Source of the DNA: Fidelibacterota bacterium UBA7301
GTDB lineage: Bacteria; Fidelibacterota; Marinisomatia; Marinisomatales; TCS55
DNA: 64,000 bases
Assembly: GCA_002471845.1 (NCBI GenBank)
Contig: DKQT01000033.1
Coordinates: forward strand, 1-64,000
Reading direction: 5' to 3'
Every line of letters starts with the position of its first letter. The stretch's first letter is position 1. This document shows, piece after piece, positions 45,437 through 54,355 of the stretch. Below the pieces are notes generated by a model. It was not told the origin of the DNA, made no database searches, and saw only the letters and a list, made by a program, of their open reading frames with translations. Both the position numbers and the translations under genes were made by a program.

Positions 45437-45956
45437 CTTTATCCTCATGAAAAACACCGGTGGGTCTTAATATCTTCCAATTGTCCAATTCTACATCAGA
45501 TTCAAAACCGACCCCATAAAGTGTATCCTGACTTTCGGTAATAAAAACGACTGAATTTTCTGTGTACACCTTTTCTCTCAAATTATCCCAAGACAGTGTA
45601 TCGGTAAAAAGAGTGACACCGCTGTCAGAGACCACCACCACATCACCGATAGCAATCAAAAAATCCCTTTCTTCCTCCACTTCAGCAATTCTGGATTTTA
45701 GGTTTGTGGTATAGACTTCCTCCTCATTAAAGAAATCTGCATCCACATCCTGGTCTAATAGGATGTACTGGCGCTCATTATATTTTTCCAAGTGGCCAGA
45801 CCGGATCACAGCCCGTTTAGCACCTTCATTGGTAAGGGTGATAGTGGCATCCCAACTTTCAGCATCTGGGCGTCCTTCCCGTGATTCACCGGTTTTTCGC
45901 ACCTCTGTTACTTCGCAGCCCAAGGCAATAATCATAAGAAATAGAATGGGCCTCAC
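45426..45956 (-). CDS. lptC: LptC-like LPS transport protein (predicted lipoprotein)
   Basis: 176 residues located directly before lptB. The fold matches LptC: repeated beta strands with a D-A-D-F-F-N-E and GVGFESDVELDNWKI region. The N-terminus MRPILFLMIIALGC ends in a lipobox Cys14, so the protein is probably lipid-anchored instead of having the single transmembrane helix of E. coli LptC. It passes LPS from the LptB2FG complex to LptA. Confidence 0.8.
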   Translation of the reverse strand: MRPILFLMIIALGCEVTEVRKTGESREGRPDAESWDATITLTNEGAKRAVIRSGHLEKYNERQYILLDQDVDADFFNEEEVYTTNLKSRIAEVEEERDFLIAIGDVVVVSDSGVTLFTDTLSWDNLREKVYTENSVVFITESQDTLYGVGFESDVELDNWKILRPTGVFHEDKDEK

Positions 45957-46486
45957 TTCTGATTCTGCACCTTTTCCTTTAAGATCATTATTACCTCAAT
46001 TAATCGTCCCTGCTCGGATAGGATCCACTCCACTGCTTCCCTGAAGGCGCCATGCCCGCCGGCCTTCTCCGTTACATGAACAGCTACTGCTTTACAGACT
46101 TCCGATGCATTGTCAGTGGCTATGGGCAGACCCACCTGTTCCATAACAGGAATGTCAATCATATCATCTCCTACGTAGGCTATCTCGTTATCTGATAAGT
46201 TATATTTCTTTTTAAGTTCTTCGTAGGGTGGAATCTTGTTCAGGGTACCATTGTATACGTCATCAATTTGTAATTCTGCCGCACGTTCAGCCGTGGCTTC
46301 TGATTTCCGCCCGGAAATAAGTGCTAATTTAAGTCCTGCAGTACGGGCTAAAACAACTCCGCCACCATCGGTTACGCAGAACCGTTTCAGTTCCAGGCCG
46401 TCTTTTCCTTTGTAAATAGCGCCGTCGGTCCAGACACCATCTACATCAGAAATGATTAATTTTACTTTTTTGGCGTCAAATTCCAT
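45953..46486 (-). CDS. kdsC: Kdo 8-phosphate phosphatase
   Basis: HAD-family tetrameric phosphatase that releases Kdo from Kdo-8-P. Motif I ISDVDGVWTDG, motif II LISGR, motif III region VGDDMIDIPVM. ATG 46486, one base overlapping the kdsA stop (TGATG), gives 177 residues and is preferred over TTG 46489. Confidence 0.95.
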   Translation of the reverse strand: MEFDAKKVKLIISDVDGVWTDGAIYKGKDGLELKRFCVTDGGGVVLARTAGLKLALISGRKSEATAERAAELQIDDVYNGTLNKIPPYEELKKKYNLSDNEIAYVGDDMIDIPVMEQVGLPIATDNASEVCKAVAVHVTEKAGGHGAFREAVEWILSEQGRLIEVIMILKEKVQNQK

Positions 46487-47292
46487 CAATGCACCGCAGC
46501 ATGAATTTTAACCAGTGCAGAAAGAAGTTCTTCCAGTTGACCCAACGACCACTGAGTGGCAGCGTCGGATTTTGCCGCTCCAGGGTCGTCGTGGACTTCC
46601 ATAAACAATCCGTCGCACCCCGCCGCTACAGCCGCTTTCGCCAGGGTTGGGATCATTTCCCGCTGGCCGCCGGTGGCGTCGCCGCCGGGCACCTGGGCAG
46701 AATGGGTGGCATCAAAGACCACGGGGTAACCGGAAGCCTGCATGGCTGGGATGGATGTCATATCTGACACCAAACTATAACCAAAAGAAGAGCCCCGTTC
46801 TGTGAGTAAAATATTGTTATTCCCCGTGGAGGCCACTTTTTCAGCGGCATAAGCCATTTTGCCCGGTGCCAGGAACTGGCCTTTTTTAATATTAATGGTT
46901 TTGCCTGTTTCCCCGGCGGCCAGGAGCAAATCCGTCTGGCGGCAGAGAAAGGCGGGAATTTGGAGTACATCAACTACTTCCGCAACAATACTACACTGAT
47001 CCGGAAGATGTACATCAGTCAAAACCGGTACCCCGACTTCACTCTTTACATCGGCTAAAATCTTTAGCCCTCCATCCATGTCTGGTCCCCGGAATGAATC
47101 AGTGGAGGTTCTGTTGGCTTTATCAAATGAACTTTTAAAAATGAATGGCACATTCAATTTATCTGTGATAGAATGTATGGCTTCTGCCATTTTCAGGCTG
47201 TGGTCCCGGGACTCAATGACACAGGGACCTGCAATTAGGGGCAATCCCCTGTCACAATAAGTGATCTCACCTGCTTTTACCTGTTTACCCAT
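46486..47292 (-). CDS. kdsA: Kdo 8-phosphate synthase
   Basis: Condenses arabinose 5-phosphate with PEP. 268 residues with GPCVIESRDH, FKSSFDKANRTS, DVHLPDQC, and FDATHSAQVPGGDATGGQRE, all standard. Starts on the last base of the pyrG stop codon (TAATG). Confidence 0.97.
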   Translation of the reverse strand: MGKQVKAGEITYCDRGLPLIAGPCVIESRDHSLKMAEAIHSITDKLNVPFIFKSSFDKANRTSTDSFRGPDMDGGLKILADVKSEVGVPVLTDVHLPDQCSIVAEVVDVLQIPAFLCRQTDLLLAAGETGKTINIKKGQFLAPGKMAYAAEKVASTGNNNILLTERGSSFGYSLVSDMTSIPAMQASGYPVVFDATHSAQVPGGDATGGQREMIPTLAKAAVAAGCDGLFMEVHDDPGAAKSDAATQWSLGQLEELLSALVKIHAAVH

Positions 47293-48917
47293 TATGATTT
47301 GCCATTCAAATGTTTTACCGCTGCCTTGATGAATTCCCGGAATAATGGATGGGCCTTGCTGACCCTGCTTTTAAGTTCAGGGTGGAATTGCCCCGCCACA
47401 TACCAGGGATGGTTAGGGAGTTCAATGATTTCAACCAGGTTCAGTTCCGAATTTACACCAGAAATTTTCAGGCCGTTTTTGACCAGGCGGTCCCGGTAGC
47501 GGTTGTTCACTTCCCAGCGGTGGCGATGGCGTTCAGATATCTTTTTCTTCCGGTAGGCCGCATAGGCCTTGGTCCCCGTTTTCACGTCACAATCATAAGC
47601 CCCCAGGCGCATAGTACCACCCTTCCGTTTGATAGCCCGTTGGGACTCCATAAGATCTATAACCGGGTATCTCGTTTTCTTATCAAACTCCGTACTGTTA
47701 GCCCCTTTTAATCCGCATATATGCCGGGTGAACTCAATTACGGCACACTGGAGTCCGAGACAAATACCTAAGAAAGGAACATTATTTTCACGGGCATATT
47801 TACAAGAAAGGATTTTTCCTTCGGAACCGCGGGACCCAAACCCCGGCAGGAGAAGAATACCATCCATATTCCCAAAAATCCGTTCCCCATCCTCATCGGT
47901 CTTTACATCTTCTGTTGCCACCCAGTTTACATTAACCCTGGCATCGTTTTCCACACCGGCATGGATGAAGGCTTCCAGCACACTTTTATAGGCATCCGGG
48001 AGTTCGGTATACTTCCCGCACATGGCAATATTCACCTTATGCTTGGGCTGCTTGAATTTTTTGATAAATGTTTCCAGGTAAGACACATCCACTTTCCCCT
48101 GCAATTCAAGGCGTTCCATGATAATATCTCCCACCTTTTGTTTGTAGAGGGTTAGGGGCACTTCATATATACTTTTGACTTCCGTTCCCTCAATGACGTG
48201 GTCCGGGTTAACATTGCCAAACAGGCCGATCTTTTGCTTCACGTCCCTAGTGAGGGGGAATTCGGTCCGGGCCAGGATCATATCCGGTGTAAGACCGATT
48301 TCCCGCAGTTTCATAACCGAGTGCTGGGTCGGTTTGGTCTTTAATTCTTCACTGGCCTGGATATATGGCACCAGGGTCACGTGCATGATGGTATGGTTGT
48401 GGTAGCCGACTTCCAGTGATAATTGCCTGATCGCTTCCATGAAAGGCTGACTCTCAATATCACCCACCGTACCGCCCACTTCGCAGATAACTACATCATA
48501 TTTTTTCGGTGTATTAACTGCTTTGATCCGGGCAATAATTTCATTGGTAATATGTGGAATTACCTGGACCGTGGCTCCTAAATAATCCCCCCGTCGTTCC
48601 CGATCCAGAACGGTACTGTACACCTGTCCGGAAGTGGCATTGTTATCCTTGCTCATATCCACATCGATGAAACGCTCATAATGGCCTAAATCAAGGTCCG
48701 TTTCGGAGCCATCATCCAAAACGAAAACTTCCCCGTGTTGGTATGGATTCATTGTACCTGGATCCACATTCAAATAGGGATCAAGTTTCAAGATTGTAAC
48801 CCTTAGTCCCGCACTTTTTAAAAGATAGCCAATAGAAGCGGCAGCAATCCCTTTTCCCAGGCCGGAGATTACACCACCTAACACAAAAATATATTTCACT
48901 GGATTCTTAGTTGGCAT
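47292..48917 (-). CDS. pyrG: CTP synthase
   Basis: 541 residues. The N-terminal synthetase (KYIFVLGGVISGLGKGIAAA) and C-terminal glutaminase domain with catalytic Cys in FLGICLGLQCAVIEF and the His/Glu pair at QFHPELKSR are complete. It sits between kdsB and kdsA, where its CTP product is a direct substrate of KdsB. Zero-base gap with kdsB. Confidence 0.98.
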   Translation of the reverse strand: MPTKNPVKYIFVLGGVISGLGKGIAAASIGYLLKSAGLRVTILKLDPYLNVDPGTMNPYQHGEVFVLDDGSETDLDLGHYERFIDVDMSKDNNATSGQVYSTVLDRERRGDYLGATVQVIPHITNEIIARIKAVNTPKKYDVVICEVGGTVGDIESQPFMEAIRQLSLEVGYHNHTIMHVTLVPYIQASEELKTKPTQHSVMKLREIGLTPDMILARTEFPLTRDVKQKIGLFGNVNPDHVIEGTEVKSIYEVPLTLYKQKVGDIIMERLELQGKVDVSYLETFIKKFKQPKHKVNIAMCGKYTELPDAYKSVLEAFIHAGVENDARVNVNWVATEDVKTDEDGERIFGNMDGILLLPGFGSRGSEGKILSCKYARENNVPFLGICLGLQCAVIEFTRHICGLKGANSTEFDKKTRYPVIDLMESQRAIKRKGGTMRLGAYDCDVKTGTKAYAAYRKKKISERHRHRWEVNNRYRDRLVKNGLKISGVNSELNLVEIIELPNHPWYVAGQFHPELKSRVSKAHPLFREFIKAAVKHLNGKS

Positions 48918-49616
48918 TTATGCTCTTCCCAACAGTTTTAAATCGTCAATTGTATCAATCCCCTTGCTGAACTTTTCCGTAAGAATCACTTTGATTGGTA
49001 TTCCATTATCTATAGCTCTATACTGTTCCAGCTTCAGCACCTTTTCATTTTCAGAAGGTGCCAAATTAGTCAATTGTTCCAATGTCTTTTTCCTATATGC
49101 ATATAATCCCATATGAGGATAATACCCTCCAATTTCGTGGGAACCAGGTTCACGCCGGAAATTAACTGCAAATCCTTCTGTATCCAGCAATACTTTTACC
49201 GTATTCAAATCATATATATTTTCCACATCTATCTGTTCCCCTGCTACAGTAGCCATTCCAGTGGAGTCATCTTCAAACTGCATCACCAATTCATCAATCA
49301 GTTGTGGATCAATAGTTGGCTCATCTCCTTGGATATTGACGATTACATCTACTTCCATGTCAGCCACTACTTCATAAATACGATCCGTACCAGACACGTG
49401 ATCATCAGCAGTCATAGTGGTTTTTACTTTCCATTCTTTTAACGCTTCCGCCGTTTCATCTGCATCAATGGCAACAATAACTTCATTTAACGATTTGGCT
49501 TTGCAGGCCTTTTCATAGACTTGGGCCACCATAGGTTTTCCTTCAATTAAATGAAGAATTTTTTTGGGGAACCGGGTGGAATGTAATCGAGCTGGGATCA
49601 CACCGATCGCTTTCAT
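48918..49616 (-). CDS. kdsB: CMP-Kdo synthetase
   Basis: Activates Kdo with CTP for transfer to lipid A. 232 residues. MKAIGVIPARLHSTRFPKKI holds the nucleotide-binding site, VSGTDRIYEV and VNIQGDEPTID are the signature segments, and the tail ends GIDTIDDLKLLGRA. First gene of the 12-kb minus-strand run, with GGATGG/GGTGG upstream of ATG as possible ribosome-binding sequence. Confidence 0.96.
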   Translation of the reverse strand: MKAIGVIPARLHSTRFPKKILHLIEGKPMVAQVYEKACKAKSLNEVIVAIDADETAEALKEWKVKTTMTADDHVSGTDRIYEVVADMEVDVIVNIQGDEPTIDPQLIDELVMQFEDDSTGMATVAGEQIDVENIYDLNTVKVLLDTEGFAVNFRREPGSHEIGGYYPHMGLYAYRKKTLEQLTNLAPSENEKVLKLEQYRAIDNGIPIKVILTEKFSKGIDTIDDLKLLGRA

Positions 49617-49787
49617 TTTTATCCACCATCCTTTTTGTGGAGTATAGACAGGTGTTCGACGGATGTGTAAACAAACCGAAACCTTATAAGCCTGTACCGT
49701 ACCTCAAACATAAATAATTGGATCAAAAATATCTCGGAAATTTAGGTGAATCGTCCTTCGCCATCCAAGAAGGAACAGGAGAGAGAT

Positions 49788-51044
49788 TTATTCGAATCTT
49801 AGAGATTCAATTGGGTCAAGATTAGCGGCTCGCCAAGCTGGATAGATTCCGAAGCCAATACCAATCAAAGAACACACTGCCATACCGTAAAAAGCCCAAT
49901 CCATGGGCACTACCGCGGGTACGTTAAGGACAATAGCCACTATGTTACCTCCAGTGATTCCTAAAATGACACCGACTACACCACCAAACTGACTTAAGAA
50001 AATAGCTTCCATCAAAAATTGACTAAGTATATCTCTTTTAGTGGCACCAATAGCTTTACGGATACCAATCTCTTTAATTCGTTCTGTTACTGATACAAGC
50101 ATAATATTCATGATACCAATCCCTGCCACAAGTAAAGCGATGACACTGACAGAACCGGCAAAGATTTTGATGCCGCCAGTGAAGCCAGCAAACGTTTCCA
50201 TGAGCTCTTCATTAGAAATAATAGAAAAATCGTTTTCTTCTTCCACAGGTACTTTGCGAACCACTCGCATTAGACCAATGGCCTCATCCATGGTTTTTTC
50301 ATACATGTCCGCAGATTCCGCTTCAAATACAATAGCCAAGGATGTCCACCTATTGGAAAAGCGCTGGATATATAAAGAAATTGGAATGAGAACAAAATCA
50401 TCCTGACTTTGGCCGAATGCTTGCCCTTTTCGTTCCGTTACACCGATTACGGTGTAGTCGATTCCCTTGATCTTGATGGCTCTTCCAATAGGATCTTCAA
50501 ATGGAAACAAGATATCCACAATGTCCGGCCCAAGGATGGTCACATTCCTTGCAAAACGGATATCATCGGGTGTAAAATTTCTCCCATCAGCCAAATAAGT
50601 GTTAATTGAGCGAAGAGCCCATTCATCAGCTCCAAGCAGTTCCGCAGATCGTTTTAATGTCTTGTCTTTATACCGAATATTCCGCTCGCCGGTCTCATCT
50701 AGCACACTTACCCTTAAAGGCAATTTGGCCTTCCGTTTCATTTCCTCATAATGGGTGTAAGTAATATTCTTCCGTTGTCGGATCTTCCTATCCCCCCCCG
50801 GACCATGGATCTGTATTGCTGGGGATTTTTGGATCGTGAATGTATTGGTTCCCAAAATATCCAATTGGGAATTCACTGAGGATTCTAAAGTACGGATAGC
50901 CGTCATTACACCGATCACGGAAAAGACGCCGATGCTGATTCCTAAAAGAGTAAGAATAGATCGAAGCTTGTTCTGGCGAATGGCCTCAATGGCCATGCGA
51001 AAGCCTTCCCGTATCGTACTTTTGACGTGAGAGAATTTTGCCAT
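49788..51044 (-). CDS. MacB/FtsX-type ABC transporter permease (second)
   Basis: 418 residues. One N-terminal membrane helix after AIRQNKLRSILTLLGISIG, a large extracytoplasmic MacB_PCD domain, then three C-terminal helices with the FtsX motif RIKEIGIRKAIGATKRDIL. It starts on the last base of the neighbouring permease gene. The two permeases plus one ATPase indicate a heterodimeric MacB-like transporter. Confidence 0.9.
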   Translation of the reverse strand: MAKFSHVKSTIREGFRMAIEAIRQNKLRSILTLLGISIGVFSVIGVMTAIRTLESSVNSQLDILGTNTFTIQKSPAIQIHGPGGDRKIRQRKNITYTHYEEMKRKAKLPLRVSVLDETGERNIRYKDKTLKRSAELLGADEWALRSINTYLADGRNFTPDDIRFARNVTILGPDIVDILFPFEDPIGRAIKIKGIDYTVIGVTERKGQAFGQSQDDFVLIPISLYIQRFSNRWTSLAIVFEAESADMYEKTMDEAIGLMRVVRKVPVEEENDFSIISNEELMETFAGFTGGIKIFAGSVSVIALLVAGIGIMNIMLVSVTERIKEIGIRKAIGATKRDILSQFLMEAIFLSQFGGVVGVILGITGGNIVAIVLNVPAVVPMDWAFYGMAVCSLIGIGFGIYPAWRAANLDPIESLRFE

Positions 51045-52261
51045 TATTCGTACCTCAAGGCGTCAATAGGGTCCAGTCTTGCCGCTTTGTAGGATGGAAT
51101 CAATCCGGAGACCACCCCAATGGTTACACTAAGCATAATGGATCCTATGGCAAGTCCAATGGGCATTGCTGATGGAAAAAATTTGTCGATAATAAAACTC
51201 AGCCCGTAAGCTAAACCCATACCCATAAGCCCTGCAATGAGGCAGATCATAACCGCCTCCATTAAAAATTGGCCCAGGATCATAGTCTGTGTGGCGCCGA
51301 GGGCTTTTCGTACGCCGATCTCCCGTGTGCGCTCTTTTACAGAAACGAACATGATATTCATGATACCAATGCCACCTACAATTAGTGAAAGTGCAGTGAT
51401 AAATAGACCCGTCCCACCGATGGCGAGCTTAATGGCCTTGTATTGAGCTTCTAAGGTAGAGGACTGGTTGATACCAAAGTTGTCTTTTTCTGTTGGTTTC
51501 AACCGGCGCAATTGACGGAGAATACCCCGAACTTCTTCCCTTGCCAAATCCGCCTGATCCGTGTTTAATTTCACGCGCATCGTCATCCACCCCCGACGGG
51601 CATATAATCTTTTATAGGTACCCAACGGCATGGTTGCCTGATTATCCATACTGAAAAGCCCCATGAATTTTCCCATTTTTTTTAGAACTCCGATCACACG
51701 GAATTTATAGTTCCCGATTTTCACATATTTGTCCAATGGATCTTCATCAGGGAAAAGACCGTCAGCCACATCACCGCCAATCACGAGAACCCGTGCACCG
51801 GAACGCTGTTCTCCATCACTAAAAAAACGCCCTTTTTCAACTTCAACTGAGGTATTCGTGGCTAAATAATCTGTCGTTGTACCAAAGAATCGGGAATCGA
51901 TCCGGCGATCCCCCCGAATAATACTGCCGCCCCTTTCAGATACAGGGGCTACCGCTTCTACAAATTGGGAACGCTCCAATAGTTTTTCACCATACTCTTC
52001 ACGGATACGTGGACGGTTTCGCATTTCCCACCAATCTACGTCACCACTAAACCATTCCATACGACTGATCATGAGGACATCACTACGAAAACCAGCCATA
52101 CTTTTTTCAAAAGTCCGATCCAAACCAGAAATGAGGGTACCCATTAATGTCACGGAAAGCACACCGATGATAATCCCTAATGCGGTGAGGATCGATCGAG
52201 ATTTATTAGAAAAAATAGAGCCGAGAGAGATTCGGAGATTTTCCCAGAAAAGTCCAATCAT
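51044..52261 (-). CDS. MacB/FtsX-type ABC transporter permease (first)
   Basis: 405 residues, same layout as its downstream neighbour: an N-terminal helix after IFSNKSRSILTALGIIIGVL, a periplasmic domain, and the C-terminal FtsX region with RTREIGVRKALGATQTMIL. Overlaps the ATPase gene by 4 bases. The two permeases are clearly related but diverged, fitting an asymmetric pair. Confidence 0.9.
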   Translation of the reverse strand: MIGLFWENLRISLGSIFSNKSRSILTALGIIIGVLSVTLMGTLISGLDRTFEKSMAGFRSDVLMISRMEWFSGDVDWWEMRNRPRIREEYGEKLLERSQFVEAVAPVSERGGSIIRGDRRIDSRFFGTTTDYLATNTSVEVEKGRFFSDGEQRSGARVLVIGGDVADGLFPDEDPLDKYVKIGNYKFRVIGVLKKMGKFMGLFSMDNQATMPLGTYKRLYARRGWMTMRVKLNTDQADLAREEVRGILRQLRRLKPTEKDNFGINQSSTLEAQYKAIKLAIGGTGLFITALSLIVGGIGIMNIMFVSVKERTREIGVRKALGATQTMILGQFLMEAVMICLIAGLMGMGLAYGLSFIIDKFFPSAMPIGLAIGSIMLSVTIGVVSGLIPSYKAARLDPIDALRYE

Positions 52262-52965
52262 GAAGAAACACTTCTTCTTTTACTCGTTTTACGATCCTCT
52301 TTTATTTTACCATCAAAAAGATGAATCGTTCGATCTGCATGGTCGGCAATATATTCTTCATGGGTCACTAAAATAATGGTATTACCGTCATCATGTAGAC
52401 TGTCCAGTATTTTCATGATCTCAACACCACTTTTTGAATCAAGATTTCCGGTTGGTTCATCAGCTAAAAGAATGGAGGGATCATTTACTAGTGCACGGGC
52501 AATGGCTACACGCTGGCGCTGTCCCCCAGAAAGTTCGTTGGGTTTATGATGCATCCGATCATTTAGACCCACGGCATCGAGCGCTTTTTTCGCTTTTTCT
52601 ATCCGTTCACTTCTAGAGATATTGGCATAGATCAACGGCACTTCCACATTTCGAAGTGCAGTGGCCTTGGGTAAAAGATTAAAGGTTTGGAATACAAACC
52701 CAATTTTACGGTTTCGGATGGATGCCAACTGGTTATCATCCATTTCATGAACCAGTTCTCCTTCAAACTCATAGATTCCTTCCGATGGCGAATCTAAGCA
52801 ACCGATCATATTCATCAGGGTAGATTTCCCCGAACCTGAAGGCCCCATAATGGAAATATATTCATTCTTATTAATTGTGAGGTCCACGCCATCGAGTGCA
52901 CGAACGATCTCACCACCTACGTCATAATGACGCTTGATGCTATTTAAGGAAATCAGATCAGCCAT
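52258..52965 (-). CDS. MacB/LolD-type ABC transporter ATPase
   Basis: 235 residues. Walker A MGPSGSGKSTLMNM, Q-loop VFQTFNLLPKAT, signature LSGGQRQRVAIARAL, Walker B ILLADEPTGNLD, H-loop LVTHEEYIA. The short sequence and G-S-G-K-S-T-L-M-N form place it in the LolD/MacB/FtsE class. It precedes two permeases and follows the adaptor by two bases. Confidence 0.94.
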   Translation of the reverse strand: MADLISLNSIKRHYDVGGEIVRALDGVDLTINKNEYISIMGPSGSGKSTLMNMIGCLDSPSEGIYEFEGELVHEMDDNQLASIRNRKIGFVFQTFNLLPKATALRNVEVPLIYANISRSERIEKAKKALDAVGLNDRMHHKPNELSGGQRQRVAIARALVNDPSILLADEPTGNLDSKSGVEIMKILDSLHDDGNTIILVTHEEYIADHADRTIHLFDGKIKEDRKTSKRRSVSS

Positions 52966-52967
52966 GA

Positions 52968-54344
52968 TTACTGCTTTGAATCCGAATCTTCGGATTCATC
53001 TTTAGAGCCACCAATTTGAATTTTAAAACCTTTTTCCTTGTCTCCACCATCTTTATCGGTGGTGACTACCTTATTGTGGGACAGATCTTTACTGATTGCA
53101 CGGTAAGACCCCGTAACGATTTCATCCCCTTCATCCAGTCCCGCTATTACCTCATAATGGGTTTCTGATGAAATGCCTACTTCTACCGGGCGGATATGAA
53201 CTACTTTCCCATTTTTAGGTACTTTGTTCTTCTTTCCTTTTTTTTCATCCATTTCAGATAATTTCCCATTCCGAAGTACACCGCCGGGTTTATCAGCCAA
53301 GATAAAAACTAATTCTTCCATTTTCTTCGCTTTGGCTTTTTCCTTCCCATCTTTACCGCCGGATGGTTTTTTCCCTTTACCAAAGGACTTTTCAGATCCT
53401 TCTGGACGTACAGTTAAACTTTGGATCGGAATGGCCAATACATCCACTTTTTTATCGGTTATAATATTGGCGGTGGCACTCATACCAGGACGAATACCAT
53501 CCGGCACATCAATGATACGAATCTTGACTTCGAAATTTGTTACTTGTTCTGCTGAACCCATGGATGTGGTCTGAGCCATGTGGGCAATTTCACTTACTAC
53601 CCCGTAAAATAGTGTGTCCTGGAAGGCGTCAATTTCAATTTCTGTGGTATCTCCTAAGGATACTGAAACAACATCATTTTCATTCACATCCACGATCACT
53701 TCCATTTGGGTCAGATCGGCAATAATCATAAGAACTTCTGCTTGAAACATGCCGCCGACAGCCATTTCACCCACTTCTTTATTTACGGCTGTTACAATAC
53801 CATCCTGGGGTGCCACAATGCGGGCCTTATCCAAATCATCCTTCCGTGATTCAAGGGAAGACCTGGCCTGTTCCAAAGAACTTTTGGCAATCTGGTAGGA
53901 TGCTTCCACCGCTTCCAATTCCTGGTCCGATGCCAGGTTTTGCTCATACATGGTTTCAACACGTTTTTTCGATGCCGATTCCTGTTTGACCCTTGCCTCG
54001 GCTGAGCGGACTGATGAGGCGGTGGAATTATAATTGGCCAATAATTGCTTTCGATCCAGTGAAATCAAGTGTCGACCTTTTTTGACATTGTCTCCTTCTT
54101 TGACTGTAATGGAGTCAATCCACGCCGATGATGTGGCAGAAATTTTTACCTCTGTTTCCGGTTTGATCTTTCCGCTGGCATTCACCTTATGGATCACCGT
54201 TTGGAGACTCACTTTTTCTGTTTCAACCTGAACGGTATCTGTATTGTCCTTAGCCAAACTGGCTACGATCATTATGATCAGTAAGACACCGCCACCACCG
54301 AATATGAGCCACTTTTTCTTCTTCGTTAATTTTTGCTTAGCCAC
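52968..54344 (-). CDS. MacA/HlyD-type periplasmic adaptor protein
   Basis: 458 residues. N-terminal membrane anchor (WLIFGGGGVLLIIMIVASL), biotinyl-lipoyl-like halves around VKEGDNVKKGRHLISLDRKQ, a coiled-coil hairpin (about 105-175), then beta-barrel and membrane-proximal domains. Two lysine/glycine-rich insertions (about 314-342 and 351-380) break the membrane-proximal domain, and the tail is acidic. It links the inner-membrane transporter to the outer-membrane channel. Confidence 0.9.
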   Translation of the reverse strand: MAKQKLTKKKKWLIFGGGGVLLIIMIVASLAKDNTDTVQVETEKVSLQTVIHKVNASGKIKPETEVKISATSSAWIDSITVKEGDNVKKGRHLISLDRKQLLANYNSTASSVRSAEARVKQESASKKRVETMYEQNLASDQELEAVEASYQIAKSSLEQARSSLESRKDDLDKARIVAPQDGIVTAVNKEVGEMAVGGMFQAEVLMIIADLTQMEVIVDVNENDVVSVSLGDTTEIEIDAFQDTLFYGVVSEIAHMAQTTSMGSAEQVTNFEVKIRIIDVPDGIRPGMSATANIITDKKVDVLAIPIQSLTVRPEGSEKSFGKGKKPSGGKDGKEKAKAKKMEELVFILADKPGGVLRNGKLSEMDEKKGKKNKVPKNGKVVHIRPVEVGISSETHYEVIAGLDEGDEIVTGSYRAISKDLSHNKVVTTDKDGGDKEKGFKIQIGGSKDESEDSDSKQ

Positions 54345-54355
54345 TATTTTCTCCT

